Of a stretch of DNA of 64,000 nt, positions 1 to 12,437 are shown one piece after another. The position numbers and the translations under genes were made by a program. Position 1 is the stretch's first letter, and every line of letters begins with the position of its first letter. Under the pieces are notes generated by a model. That model searched no databases. It had not been told where the DNA came from and saw only the letters and a list, made by a program, of their open reading frames with translations. Location of the stretch: NCBI GenBank assembly GCA_020081605.1, contig JAHREC010000013.1, forward strand, positions 2,480,001 to 2,544,000, read 5' to 3'. Source of the stretch: Albifimbria verrucaria (lineage: Eukaryota; Ascomycota; Sordariomycetes; Hypocreales; Stachybotryaceae).

Positions 1-315
1 TATCTCGTGATAGCAAACATGCATGTTTGTAGATGCCTTTGGGGCTAGTTTTCCCTGTAGTGTTTGTTCGGGCGAAACCCGTGAATGCTGGACTCGTTCC
101 GACACCTTTCAAGAAGAGATTTCGAACTACAGCAATGCGAGTAGATGCGACAAAGCGAGCGAGAACTCCGTATAAGGAAGTGTTTGCTCTGCTAAGGCAT
201 ACGATGGTTCGGCAACACGGGACGGCTCCATCTTGAGAACAAGCGAGTTCAGCAAGACTGCCTCATGGCATAGACACGTTGGGCACCATCCGGCGCGACG
301 TGCTTCAGTCTATGG
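1..315. other. window edge, no gene seen
   Basis: No frame in this stretch carries a recognisable domain, and the short open frames have no fungal codon bias. It may be the 3' flank of the minus-strand coding fragment that follows. Confidence 0.5.
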
Positions 316-720
316 CTACGCGGGCGACATCTGCCCGTCCGCGCCAGAGCCGCACTCATCTCCCACCGGCACGTCGGCCTCCCGGCCCCGAGACGCCGAT
401 ACGGTCATCGCGAGCACGGCGAACGGCAGCAGTGCGGGCCTCCGGATCGGGACTGGACAGGACACCCTCCATGGCCTCCTGATTGGCGGCGGCGGCAGCA
501 GCCATGCGGGCCTGCTGAGCAGCGATGAGGGCCTCGCGGGCACGTCGATCCTCGTAGGCGGCCACGTCCTCGGAGGTGATGCTCAGGGTGGTAGGGGTCG
601 TCGGAGCATGGTTCTGCGTCCTTTGAGTGGTACGTGAGAAGCGTCGACGGGTGCCGTGGAGGAAGCTTGGAGTGATGCTATTTTCTGCCGAGATCTCGAC
701 GGCCCGTCTGTGCGTGTTTC
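316..720 (-). CDS. probable small Ala/Arg-rich protein fragment, possibly mitochondrial
   Basis: Not a family I recognise. On the minus strand one frame stays open from about 716 down to a stop at 356 and reads as real protein. An Arg/Ser-rich stretch (SFLHGTRRRFSRTTQR) resembles a mitochondrial presequence. It is followed by a helical Ala/Glu/Arg-rich segment (EDVAAYEDRRAREALIAAQQ) and a charged tail. No in-frame ATG lies upstream of the presequence-like part, so a 5' exon or another frame break is missing. A second frame (ending 316) could supply an alternative C-terminus through a break in the G/C runs near 390-400. Both the start and the end are therefore uncertain. The call rests on composition and codon usage only. 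Confidence 0.38.
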
Positions 721-2068
721 ACGGGGGTGGTCGAGGAAGCCCAGGTGAATAAGCGGTCTTTCCTGAAGTTGAGGAAAGGAAGAGCGGGAGCAGAGCACCT
801 AGTAAGCCCTGTACAGAGAGAGGACCCCGGGAGGTTTGAGATGTTGGTGCAAAGACTGAAGTTGTTTTGAGGGTGGGTTCGTGAGAGTGAGTTTAGTTAG
901 TGGGGTTTTGCAAACGCGTGCACTGTCCAGCACGCGGCTCCAATGCCTGGCACGGTCAAGGCCGAAGTCTGTGCGACACAGAAAAAAGAGACTGGCAATG
1001 GGTGAAAGAAATGTTTCAGGATGATCTGAGCCACAATGGATCTGGAGAGGAAAATCCCGAGAGTGGCCAGCGCTTTGGAGGCTCGGGTGTTAGCCTGGAG
1101 CAAATGGTGGGAAGCTGTGGTACAGAACAGCGAGTTACCGGCACAGCGCTGCACTGCACTGCACTCGCTGCACGACACTAACACTGTAGGAGGCGCCAAT
1201 GCTTCAACTGAATCCAAAGCATTGAATTCCTGGTAGTTCCAGAGAACCAGCACCCTGCGATACAGAGCTGTACAGGCTCAGGACAGGGCAGGGCTTTGAC
1301 ACAATCCACCATGTAAGTTACAGTGCAGTGCGGATTACAGCACCCGGGTATCGCTGAATAGGCGTCGTCTGGTCTCAATCAGGCAACTTAGCCATTTAGT
1401 CTACATCATGACATACTCATACCTACATATAAGAATCATGTAAAATGAGTATTAGTCACTCTCCTGCATATAATTCCTCAGCATTGCAATGCAAGGAACT
1501 GGAACTGCTCTGAAGCACAGGAAATAGAATACTTGGACAGCTTGGAGGAGCAAGTGCCGGGATCTAGCTCGCTCAATCACGGCGAGACTGGCAACAGAAC
1601 TTGTTGATGAGACAGCACAGGTCCAGATAGGAAGTCGCCCAGCATGGCCATGACAAGACCCTACAGCTACCGGACTGTACAGTACATGCTGCACCGGTGC
1701 TGCACAAGAAGCAGATAGGCAATCACAATGAAACAAAGGGCCCGACTAGCATCATGCGTCATCACCACCAGATACCGGACTCACCTCCAACCAGCCAGGT
1801 GTCAAAGCAGTCGCAGAAACGGCCGGTTGCATCTCGATTCGGGGTTGCAGGCGACGCGGTGCTGCTCCGTCCCCGTTGCGAGAAACTGCCAGCATGGCCC
1901 TGGAGGCAAACCTCACCCTCACCCTTGCCCCGGCCACTGATTGCTGTGCTCGGGTTGCAGTAGGATGTAAACGACCAAGACGCCGTTGCACTCGCTCGCT
2001 ACCTATATGCCGTCTCTGGACGAGGATGAAACACAGTGCGTGAGGTGGCAGCAGGTACATGGAGTACA

Positions 2069-2104
2069 CAGGCAGGCAGACAGGCAGACAGATAGACAGA
2101 CAAA
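2069..2104. repeat. GGCA/GACA microsatellite
   Basis: Imperfect tandem tetranucleotides (GGCA, GACA, GATA variants) spanning about 36 bases. Confidence 0.7.
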
Positions 2105-2165
2105 GGCAAGCAGACGACGTGCATATCGGCGGAGCAACCCTACCTCACATCACATCCATCACCTT

Positions 2166-2224
2166 TCCCTGCCCTGCCCTGCCCTGCCCTACCTTACCTT
2201 ACTTTACCTTACCTTACCTTGCCC
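2166..2224. repeat. pentanucleotide microsatellite CCCTG then CCTTA
   Basis: About four copies of CCCTG run directly into about six imperfect copies of CCTTA/CTTTA. The unit changes by substitution along one array, as expected of replication slippage followed by mutation. Confidence 0.85.
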
Positions 2225-2353
2225 TTCTGCTATGGTACCGTACCTACCTACCCCGAGGTCACCGGGCAGACAATCGCATGCCTCCCTGCCTACCTTAGCC
2301 GCGGGGTGGCTGGTGGCTTGCCCGCCCGCACACCGCATCACCAACATCGTGAG

Positions 2354-2378
2354 CATCACCATCACCATCACCATCATC
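2354..2378. repeat. CATCAC / CAT microsatellite
   Basis: Tandem CATCAC copies ending in CATCATC. They create meaningless His/Thr runs in forward frames. Confidence 0.8.
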
Positions 2379-4090
2379 GCGTGGAAGAGCCCATCCCGTG
2401 CACCCAGCGCACACACCATGCCGCCCCAAGCGAACACATGGGGAAGAACATGCAAGGGAACAGGATAACTAACGCTACTGAACTATTCTTTGTTCGCTCT
2501 CCCTTGCCTTTCTCCCCTCGGCGCCCCAAACTTTGCAGGCATCGCAGATGCAGAACGAGTAACACAGCGCCAGCTCCAGCAAGGGGACCGGGACGGTGAG
2601 TGGCCGGAGATGCGCACAACAGGACTGGCCGAAGCCCAGCTCCGTGGGTCGCCGTCCTCGAGGCCGGCATATTCACCAGCTTCGTGCGTATGCACAATCA
2701 GGCCGAGCGGCTGGTCTAGGCTGAGGGCATTGTGGTCTCTACAAAGGTCGTCGAACCTCGAGCCGCCGGGGTATCGCCAATCCCACGGCATGGCACGGCA
2801 TGGCATGGGCATGGCATGACATGGGGCCCCATTGACAGAGTGGTAATTATAGCACTCGTTCCGCCCTTACGGGTCCCTAGTCGGGGAGGGATCGCTCGCT
2901 CGATTCTCCCCCTGTGCTGGTCGGGTCATCCCCAAGCCAAGAACGCCAGATTTAGCTTGTCTTTTCTTCTGTCGCCCATGTCCACTGCAGTAGCTCACGA
3001 TAATCGTCTTGTTCGTTCAGGCAAACAATCTCTGTGTGTGTGTGTATGTTCGATGCACAGCCGCTGAGCCGCCTCTCACACGCCCCCTTCCCCTCCCTCT
3101 TCTCCACGCTTCGTTTCTCGATTTCTCGTTGGCTGCGCTGTTCGCGGATGCGCGATGCAATGCGATGCCACGCAGCGAGTCCGGCTGGCCTCGCGGTAAA
3201 CGGGCCTTTCAGAACCAAGGAACGGTGTTACGCTGCGCCGTACTGTACAACGCAACGCGTTGAGCCTTACGCACGCAACGCTCGCTCGCTTCGTCCCTGG
3301 TGCCCTTGCCTCGTGCGCTCTCCCAATCTGGAGCTCTCCGCGAGTCCCTTCTGTCTCTGCATTCCCTCGTGTTCATTCGCGTCCGCATTTCCCGTGATCC
3401 TCCCGTCCCGCTCTCTGCCCATGATCCTTCCCCTTCCCGCTCCCAAGCCAGTGCCCAGTCATGCTGGGCTAAGCAACAGGCGTCTCTCTCCTAAAGTGAG
3501 AAGGGGTCGGTCCCAGCGCTTAGAGGGGAATAGAAAGGGAGTGCCGAAAGGTGCGACGCCCGGCACGTTTACCGTGGTCTGAACTATTGTAAGTGTCATC
3601 ATGCATCGCCAGCTAAGGCGCGCTACGGCTGGGCTGGACAAGTAAGCTTGGGTGTTTGACAGCGACGGTAATAATTAGCGTAGGGGAGCTAACTTGGTCG
3701 CTAGCTAGAGCGTTTCCCCATGTGGTGGTGTGTTTACTGCGCTATGAGTTAAGTTAATGGCTGTAAATGCCATGTGCCAGGGGTGCTCTAGCACAGTAGC
3801 GTAGCACAGTAGTACAGCACAGTGGGTGCGGGAGTCGAAGGTTCTCTGCTGAGCTTAGCTTAGCCTAGCCTAGCTTATCTAATGAGGAACAGTACCCTTG
3901 GGGTTAAAAATAAACACACGCCAAAAAGGCAACAGGCACAGCACAACAACCCACGATGCTCAACTGCGTATCTGCATCTCACTCAACGGGACTAGCCACC
4001 ATCATCCCCCTTCCAGCTAAACCCGACAAATCATCCTCACGCCCGAATTAGGAATTGCACGACCAGGCTAGCAGACCCAGCTCCGTCATA

Positions 4091-4114
4091 CTCCTCCTCC
4101 TCTTCCTCCTCCTC
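4091..4114. repeat. CTC/CTT trinucleotide run
   Basis: Polypyrimidine CTC-CTC-CTC-TTC type array of about 24 bases. Confidence 0.75.
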
Positions 4115-4541
4115 GGCATCGCATGGCATCGCACTACATCGCCGTTCCTGCATTGGCTGCGCTGCGCCGCGCTGCACAGTGGCTCGAGCCTCACCACGCC
4201 TCCCTCCTCTTCCCGCACCAGCCCACATCGTCGTGCTATTCTAACGTTATGCCACGTCCTCTCAGCCTAGCCTTCTGTTTCACATAGTTTCTGCCCAATC
4301 AATCACGGCGGACCGGTCTCTTGGCGTTGCTAGCCAGCCAGCCCTTTCCTCCACTTTTTGCCTCACAGGCGGGAGAGAGGTCTATGGAGCTCGGCAAACG
4401 CAGTGACCAGCCTCCTTCACGATGCTCGGGCCATACCTACCTATGTTGCAAAGGGGTGCCAGGAAACCACCGTAACAAACTGGTCTAGACTTGTCATCCG
4501 ATCCTTACGGTCGCTCGCCTCCAACAACAACAACAAGGATT

Positions 4542-4542
<1 letters not shown>

Positions 4543-4572
<30 letters not shown>

Positions 4573-4579
4573 TCATCAT
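4543..4579. repeat. CAC to CAT trinucleotide microsatellite
   Basis: Four CAC-type units pass into about eight CAT units, preceded at 4521-4536 by an AAC array. The forward frame would give a His run, but there is no supporting coding context. Confidence 0.85.
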
Positions 4580-5453
4580 TCGCGCACCTCACAGTCAAGC
4601 AGGCCCCCATCGCCGGCCAACGACTAACTAGACGTGTAACACTCTCCGGTCGTCCTCCGTCACTGCTAGCAGCGGGCGATGTATGGTCCCGTGGACAGAT
4701 TCTGCGCCCGCAGACTCACATATCAAGCCCAGCCCCGTACCTTTCCATTATCGTCCCGTTTCCGGCCCTACCAGGGGAGTGCCCCAGGAAACCATCATCT
4801 CGCATCACGGACGCAATACGCTACAGGACAGGTCCCGTCTCTTCTCCACACCCGTGGTGGGTTTCCTGGTTAGACTTGCTGGGTGGGTAATGGCGCCCCT
4901 TCCTACGGATTAGACTCCTCCATGGGACCGGGAGCCCTACCGTTCGGCTCACTGTCTAATTAAACGGAACGGTCGCGGCCAGCCCGTCAGCACTTACACG
5001 GCCATTTCCCTGGTTGTGCGTAATTGACAATTCCAGCAAACGCGCGCCTGGCTCCACGATTATGGGCCTTTGTTTCCCACATGCTCACCTAATTCTCAAG
5101 CCAACATTAGCTGCTGCTACGGCCTTGAACGCGGAGTCTCCGCAACACCGCTCTCAAGCTCTCCCACCCCAGCGCCGACGTCTCAGCAACTGGAGAAAGT
5201 AAAATAACACACCCCACTCACAGCTCCAGTCCAGAGTCGGCAGCCGTCGAGTTAGTACTGTCAATCCCGTCCTATAAGGCAAAGGGCCCCAAAACGGTAC
5301 CGGGCCTTGTACGTTACAATTAGCCAGACGGGGAGGGGACGCTTTTCCCGCATACTAACTAAACTAGCGTACGCTCTTGGTCCCACCCTCACCGACTAAA
5401 CGGACCACCCCCAGATGCCCTGCCTCTCTCTCTGTTTGGCCCCTTCTGCTGCC

Positions 5454-5515
5454 ATTGCTGCGGCTGCTGCTGCGACTGCTGTTGCTACCGCTATTGCTAC
5501 TGCTACTGCTACTCT
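5454..5515. repeat. degenerate GCT/ACT trinucleotide array
   Basis: Imperfect trinucleotide array (GCT, GCG, ACT, GTT) that opens low-complexity frames on both strands (Leu, Ala and Ser runs). This symmetry argues against coding. Confidence 0.7.
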
Positions 5516-6590
5516 CTGCCCTTGCCGCAACCGAGAAAGCAACACCAAGCAGACCCCGGCACAAGAGGCGTCCGACCAAAGTCCCTTTTGTCCCCAACCC
5601 CATGCCCCCTTAGCCCTCCTTTCCCAGCCCACCGGATCACACTCGCTATAACGTGTACCAGCGAGAGAGAGGAGCACGCCAAAGTAGCCGCCCGCTCAGC
5701 TTGCATCTGCCCGCCTCGCATCCAAACCCCCAATAGGTCGAGTGCGCCGGCCAAGTGGACGTATTCCTGGTCGTCCGAGTCCACCGCCTCCACCCCTCTC
5801 CCAATCCTCCACCCGTCTATGCAACCGCACCGGGTCTCTCTTCAGCGGGAGGACCTACCGGCAAATGGGGCGCTGTATTTGCACATCATCCCATGATGCT
5901 GGGCTCATGATGCCCACTATTCTATATGACCTGTCAGGGGTTAATGTAAAGAAAGAAGAAGAAAAAACATCGTGTCCCATGCCAGCACTCAGCCTTCTCC
6001 TATGTGGAGAGAACACGCCATACAGGGCTAGCCTGCCTGGTTGAAGAATTTCTGCCAAGTACCATCTACCGATTCGTCAGAGGCTTTGTCTGCTTCAACA
6101 AGTTCTCGGGTCACACACGCGTAGCCCCAAGCCCATTGCAGATGCTAGACCGCCAACACCCGTTGTGATTGTTGCCTTGAGTGACTGTTGCAGTTGTTAG
6201 ATCGTAAAGTCACCAAAGTCATGAGTCAGTGTTCACAAGATCGGAAACGGAATAAGTGTAATGATAGTTGTGATTGTTTTAATTCATGGGCTTGGAGTCG
6301 GAACTCCAAGCAAGCTAATCTCAAAGACATGCTTGGGGTGCTACCCATCAAGCGTTGTAACCGCTGTGCTCAAACAGCATAGAAAGACCGAAAAGGCTAC
6401 TCAACAAGCCCAAAACTCCGTAGCTAGCGAATGTAATGACCCAAGAAAACTCCGCTCATGAGTGAAAAGAAATCCCATCCAGGTATCGTGTCCAATAGTA
6501 GAGATCAGTCGACAAAGGGAATGTGGAAGAATGAAGACGCTTTTACCCAAAAAAAGAAAAATAAATGAAAGATGATCCCAATTACCCCAT

Positions 6591-8985
6591 TTATGCCCGT
6601 GGTGCGCCGTAGTAACCGCTACCAAACATCTGTTCCGCCTCCCAGCGAAGGAAATCGCCCAAATCATGTCCCAAGTTATATCCCATGGGAACGGCCCCAT
6701 CCGCCACTGACTCATCGATCACACAGTCCGCACCAACACCACCCACAACCAAGGGCATCATTGGGCTGGTTGGGAGGCTGCTCTCCGCGTGTGCGACGAC
6801 ATCTTCGGTCGGTTCTCGGGGACGGCTGACCATCGCTTCAGACCGCTGCTGCGGAGGAACTTGTTGGTGTCGAGTGGCATCTCGGTGGTTTCTTGCCAGA
6901 AGCTTGTAGGGCTCTCGTTGCCCATTGGCATACGCATATCCATATCCATGCTGGCCAGAGAAGAGTCAGAGGAGACGCTCTGGGCGGAATCCCGTGCCGA
7001 TCGCGAATCAGCACCGACCAGCTCGCCAAATGACTCAAAACCAAATGTGTCAAACCAAATGCTGACATCGTCAACCATGTCGTTTTCGACGTCTTCCTCA
7101 TCATCGTAGAGGTCGCTCATTAAATCACCGGCTCCTCCAAGAATAGCCATCTGGAACGCAGTCCAGTCCATTGTATCGTCAACCGTCATCTTGACCTTGT
7201 TCACTTCCACTTTAGATAGAGTGATCTTGCCGTGCTTGAAGCTGGGCAAAGTCATTGTGAATGGGGTGCTCTTAAGATAGAGGTGCTCATCGTCCTCTTC
7301 CGACATGAGGCTCTCGAGCAACTGCTGCCTAGCATTCTCCTCTTCCGCCTTGGGATCCTCGGGTAAGTCAGTGGTATCTTCCTCCAGGGGTGGCACTGGC
7401 GGCAATTGCGGTGGTGGCGCAAGTCTAGATGCCTTCCTTGGGGGAATTTGGACATTCGAGCAGAGGCATCTCCGGTGTCGTTCTTGACCTTGTTGCTCCA
7501 TTCCTCGTAGGCTTCCTCGTACTCTTCGTCCTCATATTCACTATCTGAGCTCGTAGGCTGTGCTGGGACTTCCTGAACCGATTCCTGAGAGCGGTTCTTG
7601 CCCTGATCCATTGAAGGGCTTCGCTGCGACTCGGCCGAAGTTCTCTGCTTCGTTTGCTCATCAGCTTGCTTCTGTGTATCATCTCGGAGCTTCTTGAGCT
7701 CCTTGATTTGGTCCGCAGTCAACATCTCATCGACCTCGATCTTCTTAAACCGCTGTCCAGTGAGAATATTGGTGACATTTCCGGAGAGACCGAGACGGGC
7801 GGCCATAGCCTGTGACATGGCCGGCCATCGATTGTTGCGCTTCGCTTTGGAAGGCTTCGTAGAAGCCACGTTCTTGGCATTCGGTGTAGTTGGCTTCGTT
7901 GGAGTGGCTGCTGTAGAGGTAGGCGCGGAAGCGGCCGAAGGAGGGTTCTGGAGTGGAGACTTTACGTGGAGCGGGAGAAGGGGAACAGGATCTTGGAATG
8001 GATCCCACCTGAATATCAGGAGATGGCGTGTCCCGAGGTGCCTCAATGAAAATCGGGACTTCGGCAGTGGGAGAAGCTGGTCGATCTTGCTCATGAAGCT
8101 CGAATGAGGACTTTGGCAGAGGTGGCAGCTCCTTGGAAGGCAAAAGTGGTGCGGAAGGGGTGGTGTTGGTGTTTGTGTTCGTTCAAAAGAATAGGATGCC
8201 AATTTGGCGTCTGCAAGTGCTGAGCCGACGGCCTTGAAGGCCTGGTCGGTCTCGTGAATAAGTTGCATCACATTATCGGACCAGTCTTCGTGTTGGTCGA
8301 CGGGTGGTGCGGGCAGTTGACGTTCTTCCTGCCTTGAGCATTGCTCCAAGCGAGCATCGCTGAAGGTAAGAAACGGTCTTGGTGACTCGGATCTTCCCTC
8401 ATTCATGCTTGTGGAAGGTCGAGGCGAAACTGGCCTCGACTCGCTGAGGTTAAATAAAGGCAGTGGTGATTCGGGTCTGTAATTGGGAGGTATCCGCGGC
8501 GACTCTGGCATCAAGCCTTGAGACGGCAGCGGTGACTCTGACCGCTTTCTTTGGAGAGGGCGTGGTGAGCGAGGCGGTATCGACTCGTCCAGGCCTAGGT
8601 GCCCATTGCTGGGGCGAGCAGGACGCTTTGGTGCAGCGTTAGGCAGGCTTCGCGGAGGCAGACCGAGAACAGCGGCGGCCTTCTTGTTGCCAGAACGAAA
8701 GGGATCATTGCTGTCGGAACCAGTGCCTGAGGGGAAGGAAGAGACGTGAGGAAGTGGTGAAGGCACTCGAGCGGCGGTACCAGGCTTGCGCATGCCTTTA
8801 GGTGAGGATCCCTTGGGCTTGGTCTGGGGCATCCAGGCTTGAGAAGACTGCTGCTTGAATGAATTACTTCTGAACCGCAGGTCATGCTCATCGGCGGAGC
8901 TCTCTTCCATGTTGTCGCTACCGTCCGAACCCGTCCTCCGGTGTGGCATCAGCCTTCGGATTGAGATGGCCGGTGGTTTCACCAT
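6591..8985 (-). CDS. large uncharacterised, mostly disordered protein
   Basis: Not a family I can name. One minus-strand gene of about 799 residues is recovered when C is added at four runs: gggg 8157-8160 (one), ggg 7943-7945 (two), ggggg 7440-7444 (one), and about ggg 6909-6911 (one). The N-terminal half is Pro/Ser/Arg-rich and probably disordered, with repeated RSESPRP-like motifs. The middle contains a conserved-looking helical block (RWPAMSQAMAARLGL through EMLTADQIKELKKLRDD). The C-terminal half is acidic (YEDEEYEEAYEEWSNK, YDDEEDVENDMVDD) and hydrophobic near EMFG-type ends. No intron is needed. The start chosen is the ATG at 8985 with context TTCACCATGG. Because a TATA-like element lies only 10 bp upstream, the next Met at 8949 is an alternative. 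No catalytic motif or membrane segment was seen. Confidence 0.65.
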
Positions 8986-8994
8986 GGTGAAGGC

Positions 8995-9002
8995 TATATA
9001 TA
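8995..9002 (-). promoter_or_regulatory. TATATATA element before the 8985 start
   Basis: A perfect TATATATA lies 10 bp upstream of the chosen ATG. If it is a functional TATA box, transcription would begin at or after that ATG and the Met at 8949 would be the true start. Confidence 0.3.
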
Positions 9003-12000
9003 CAGCGCATGCGGTGGGAACCCAAGGCCGGACCACCGATAAGGTATTATGTTTGTAGTAATAGTAGTAAGCTGGTTGTGAGTCGTGGAATTCGTCCGAG
9101 ATGTCAGTGTCTTTCGGTGTCTGCTGCGTTCAGGGTGAATGTAGACTGGCAAAGGAAATGATGGGCAGCCTGAGACGGCTCGTCTTCGGTGACGGAGGTA
9201 GGTATGGCAGGAGAAATGCGAGACAACGGGGGATGGGGCCCGATTCATAATAAACGGCGGAGTGGGATGCAGGCTGCTTGGCCTGGTACAATTAAAGGAC
9301 AAAGCCCATTACTGCAAACGGAGGGTGCCTTGTGCTTCCCACCTCGACGCGGTGGAGCGTCGATGCTGGGCCAGGTGCCTGTCTGCTGTATGCAGGCAAG
9401 GCTGTTGGGGGCAGCGCAGACAGGGCAGGGCAGAGCTGACGTTTGCTGATCTGTACCCATTGGCCCCATCAGTTCAGGTTCAAGTTCGAATGCTGCCAAT
9501 CTCGCCCAGGGACCCGAGCATGGGGTATGCTGGGCCATCCTTACTGCTGACGTTGTACTGCAGCCCATGATCGACTCGTCTGGCCACGCCCAGGTCGAGA
9601 GCCACGCCCACTAACCCACTTAGTGCGCGCTGGAGCTACTGTATGTCCATACATAGCACACGCAGAGGGGCGCCGAGTCAACCTGAACCACGGACACACG
9701 AACGGACGCCAGGGCCAGTTTGCAGACGGTGACTTGCTCCGTGTCGATGACACTTGTCGCGGGTCGAGTTCCAGAGCATTATCCATTGGCAACCACCTGC
9801 GACTCGGCTCAGCACGCCGTGGACGGGTAGATGACGAGAGCAATCCAAATCACATGTAGCGGGAGATTGAGCGTACCAGACAGTTCACTCCTCCGGAGGA
9901 GACCGGGGATTCCGGCGTGTGCAGGCAGAGGAAAGTGTACCTACACCTTAGAAGGCTATCCCCCTGTCAGCTATTATTGGAGTTGATGAAGTCTAGCAAG
10001 GGTGAAACAATGCGAATTTCCTTCGGTTAATTTGCGATCGAGACGGTTTTGATGGGTCACGGGACAGCCAAAGAAGGTTGGCAGGTACCTGCTGGGCTGT
10101 ACCTGCTCTGTCTGTCTGCTCATGCCTCATGGCTCATGGCTCGTGGCTCATGCACACACTCGCTGGTCGTCCCTCCTCTGTACGTCCACAGAATGCAGTA
10201 CAGTACAGTACGATACAGTGTTATGATATAGGTAGTAGGTAGGCAGGTAAGGTACCTCCCTTGCACGCCGTTTCCCGCCCCAGTGCATGTACCTTGGTTC
10301 TTTGTTGTTATTCTCTCTCCTTTGATATCCCATCGTAGCCTTGGTACAAGTAGGATTCAGCTGGACCACGCTCGCTTCTTTTTGGCTGCGCAGCTACATA
10401 CAAGGTGTTGTACATACGATACTGTACTGTACGGCATCGTGAGCAGCATCCATCAATCGCTTGGACCTCGTCCCATCTCGCCCATGTATGTACCGATGGT
10501 CGGAGGAACCTGATGATCTCGCCTAAGTCGCGTATCGTGCCACACTAGACAGCGGTGGGTAGTTCATCTACTTTGCCCAGGAGGTTTTGCTTTTCCTCTG
10601 CGGGTTAAGGATCGTTGACGATCCTTTGCCTCATAGCCCTCGCCCTGGCCGAGCCTACCACGCTCCGTGGGAGCTGCCCAGTACCATCCTCTGCGAGCCG
10701 AAACAACCGTACAGTAAGGCACAGTATGGTACACTACGGTACATGCAATCACGAACAAGGTGCCGGCAACCAGACGCACCACTTTCTGGGCCCCAAGCCG
10801 GTATCACACGGTGATCCGCACTGCTGCTGCAGGGAAGCAGCGGTTTGGAAAGGTGTGTGGATTGTGCGCCAGATGAGAGTCAGGACCATGAGGGGAGCCC
10901 TTAAACGAGACAATCATCGTCGAGATCGAAAGGGCCTCCCTTAGTCCCTCAATTCACACTGATTTCCGCGTGTGTCTGAAGGCCAGGACCGGGCCACGAC
11001 TGAGTGGGCATACAAGCCCCTTCTTATTTTGACCTCCCGGCTGCTAAGGCACCGTAGCGCAATAGCAGTGTCTAAGTATAACAAAGACGTAAGATTCAGC
11101 GACAGCCGGGACATTCTTCCCTCCAAGACTGTTAGCCCGAGAGCCTCTGAAGGCGGCGGTGCACAACGACGCAGGGACATCCCCTTGAGCCAGCACAGAG
11201 ACACGGCACGGCACTGGACTGGGCCAAAGGCACAGAGGGTGGCCCAAAGGGCACCACTTGCAGGCCTCGTGGGCGCAGCACGAATTGGGTGGCCTGCTCT
11301 TTGGCGGAGGGTGGCATCAGGATCGGAAGCTGACAGAAGGCTGAGACGGGCACAGTGCGAGACATTCGAGGGAGAGGGAGAGGGACACAGGGACACAGAT
11401 TGTTTCTGTTCCTGCTTCCTGTCTGTTGAGTGTGCGTGTTTTAGGTGTCGCAATCGGCCTGCCTCATCGAGCCTAACGTCGTGTTGGAGACCAATTTCAC
11501 ACGATGCAACAGGACTGCACGTGGCAATGGACACGGGAGGCCGGGCCTGCATTTGCAGTCGACACCATCACGAATGCGTACGGGGCCAAGGCCAGGGCAA
11601 GACAGCAAAAGACTCTATGCGGAACCGTTCAAGGTACCATAGCCGTCGCCTCCGCTCGATGATACGCTGTGTTGCAGCGTATCATCAAACACAGCGTATC
11701 ATCAACGATGTCTTGTTGGCTCGACTCGACTCGTAGCGTCCATGGCCGGTTCGACTATGGATCCCCTTTCACCTCCGCGCTCGCGCTACCCTGCTCACAC
11801 CCATCTGATGGGCAGCGCTATGCGTGACTGCCGAGACATACCACGTATTATACTATGTGCAGCCTCCGTTCAAATGCTGGTCATTAATCCATAACAATAT
11901 TTATTACTGACATTCTAACGGTGGTGGATTGTCCCTCGATGAGCCTGCCCTGGCACACCAAGACTCCGTTGGCGAGCAAATCTCGGTAATTCCTTGTAAT

Positions 12001-12437
12001 CTCTCATCTCCCGCAAAGGGAACAAAAACAAACTCAACGCCAAACAAACAATAACAATTCCCATTCTGATCTGATCCTTCGGTCTCGATTCTTGTATCCG
12101 CAGCGGCGCGCAGGCGAGCAGGAGCGACAGAGCAATCCTCTAGTCCACATCGACCATGGTGGTCAGCTTAGGTCTGGCTATCCGCCAACGTGGTGTTGGG
12201 ATAGCTTCCCGGTACTATGTAATCGAGGCCACTGCGCGTGCGGTACGACTTGGCTCGGACGATGTCTCTCGCATTCGCCTTCTCACGCTCACACATGGCC
12301 CAGAGCCTGGGGAACGGTGAACCTGTTATTCGCGGTGCCGAAGTTCCTGGGAACGTGGCTCTCATCTTACATGGCTTCCACCTCTAATTTCAACACCCCT
12401 TGCCATATCCACCTCGACAGGGCCCCGGCCTGCGTGA
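9003..12437. other. gene-poor region between minus-strand genes
   Basis: No supported gene. Long open frames exist on both strands at 10941-11736 but overlap antiparallel, have no domain and show no codon bias. The region contains GTACAG-type short inverted repeats (10198-10208 against 10422-10432) and the hairpin at 11658-11703. The part next to 8985 should hold the promoter of that gene. A minus frame at 12168-12365 has coding-like codon use and may be a further exon of the gene ending at 12438. Confidence 0.45.
11658..11703. repeat. three-part inverted repeat (alternative hairpins)
   Basis: GATGATACGCTG (11658-11669) pairs with CAGCGTATCATC at 11675-11686 across a 5-base loop. The same complement is repeated at 11692-11703, where the pairing extends to 16 bp (11658-11673 with 11688-11703). 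Two mutually exclusive hairpins are thus possible. Confidence 0.8.

Larger units (their letters stand above)
721..6590. other. 5.9 kb gene-poor region
   Basis: No convincing coding region was found on either strand. Open frames here are short, overlap each other on both strands, and follow microsatellites (His, Leu, Ala or Ser runs produced by trinucleotide repeats). The stretch is rich in simple repeats (listed separately) and in TACC/TACCTACC and GTAC motifs. It probably holds the 3' region of the gene ending at 6591 and long regulatory or non-coding DNA. A non-coding transcript cannot be excluded. Confidence 0.5.

Noticed and set aside
4521..4579. CRISPR-like regular repeat
   Set aside because: It is a simple AAC/CAC/CAT microsatellite without spacers, in a eukaryotic genome.
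5364..5896. Several Ala-, Leu- and Ser-rich frames
   Set aside because: They are translations of one trinucleotide microsatellite in different frames and strands.
10941..11736. Overlapping long open frames on both strands (203 and 254 codons)
   Set aside because: They mirror each other, have no domain or fungal codon bias, and contain atypical Cys/Arg/Ser composition. GC-rich DNA with few stops explains them.
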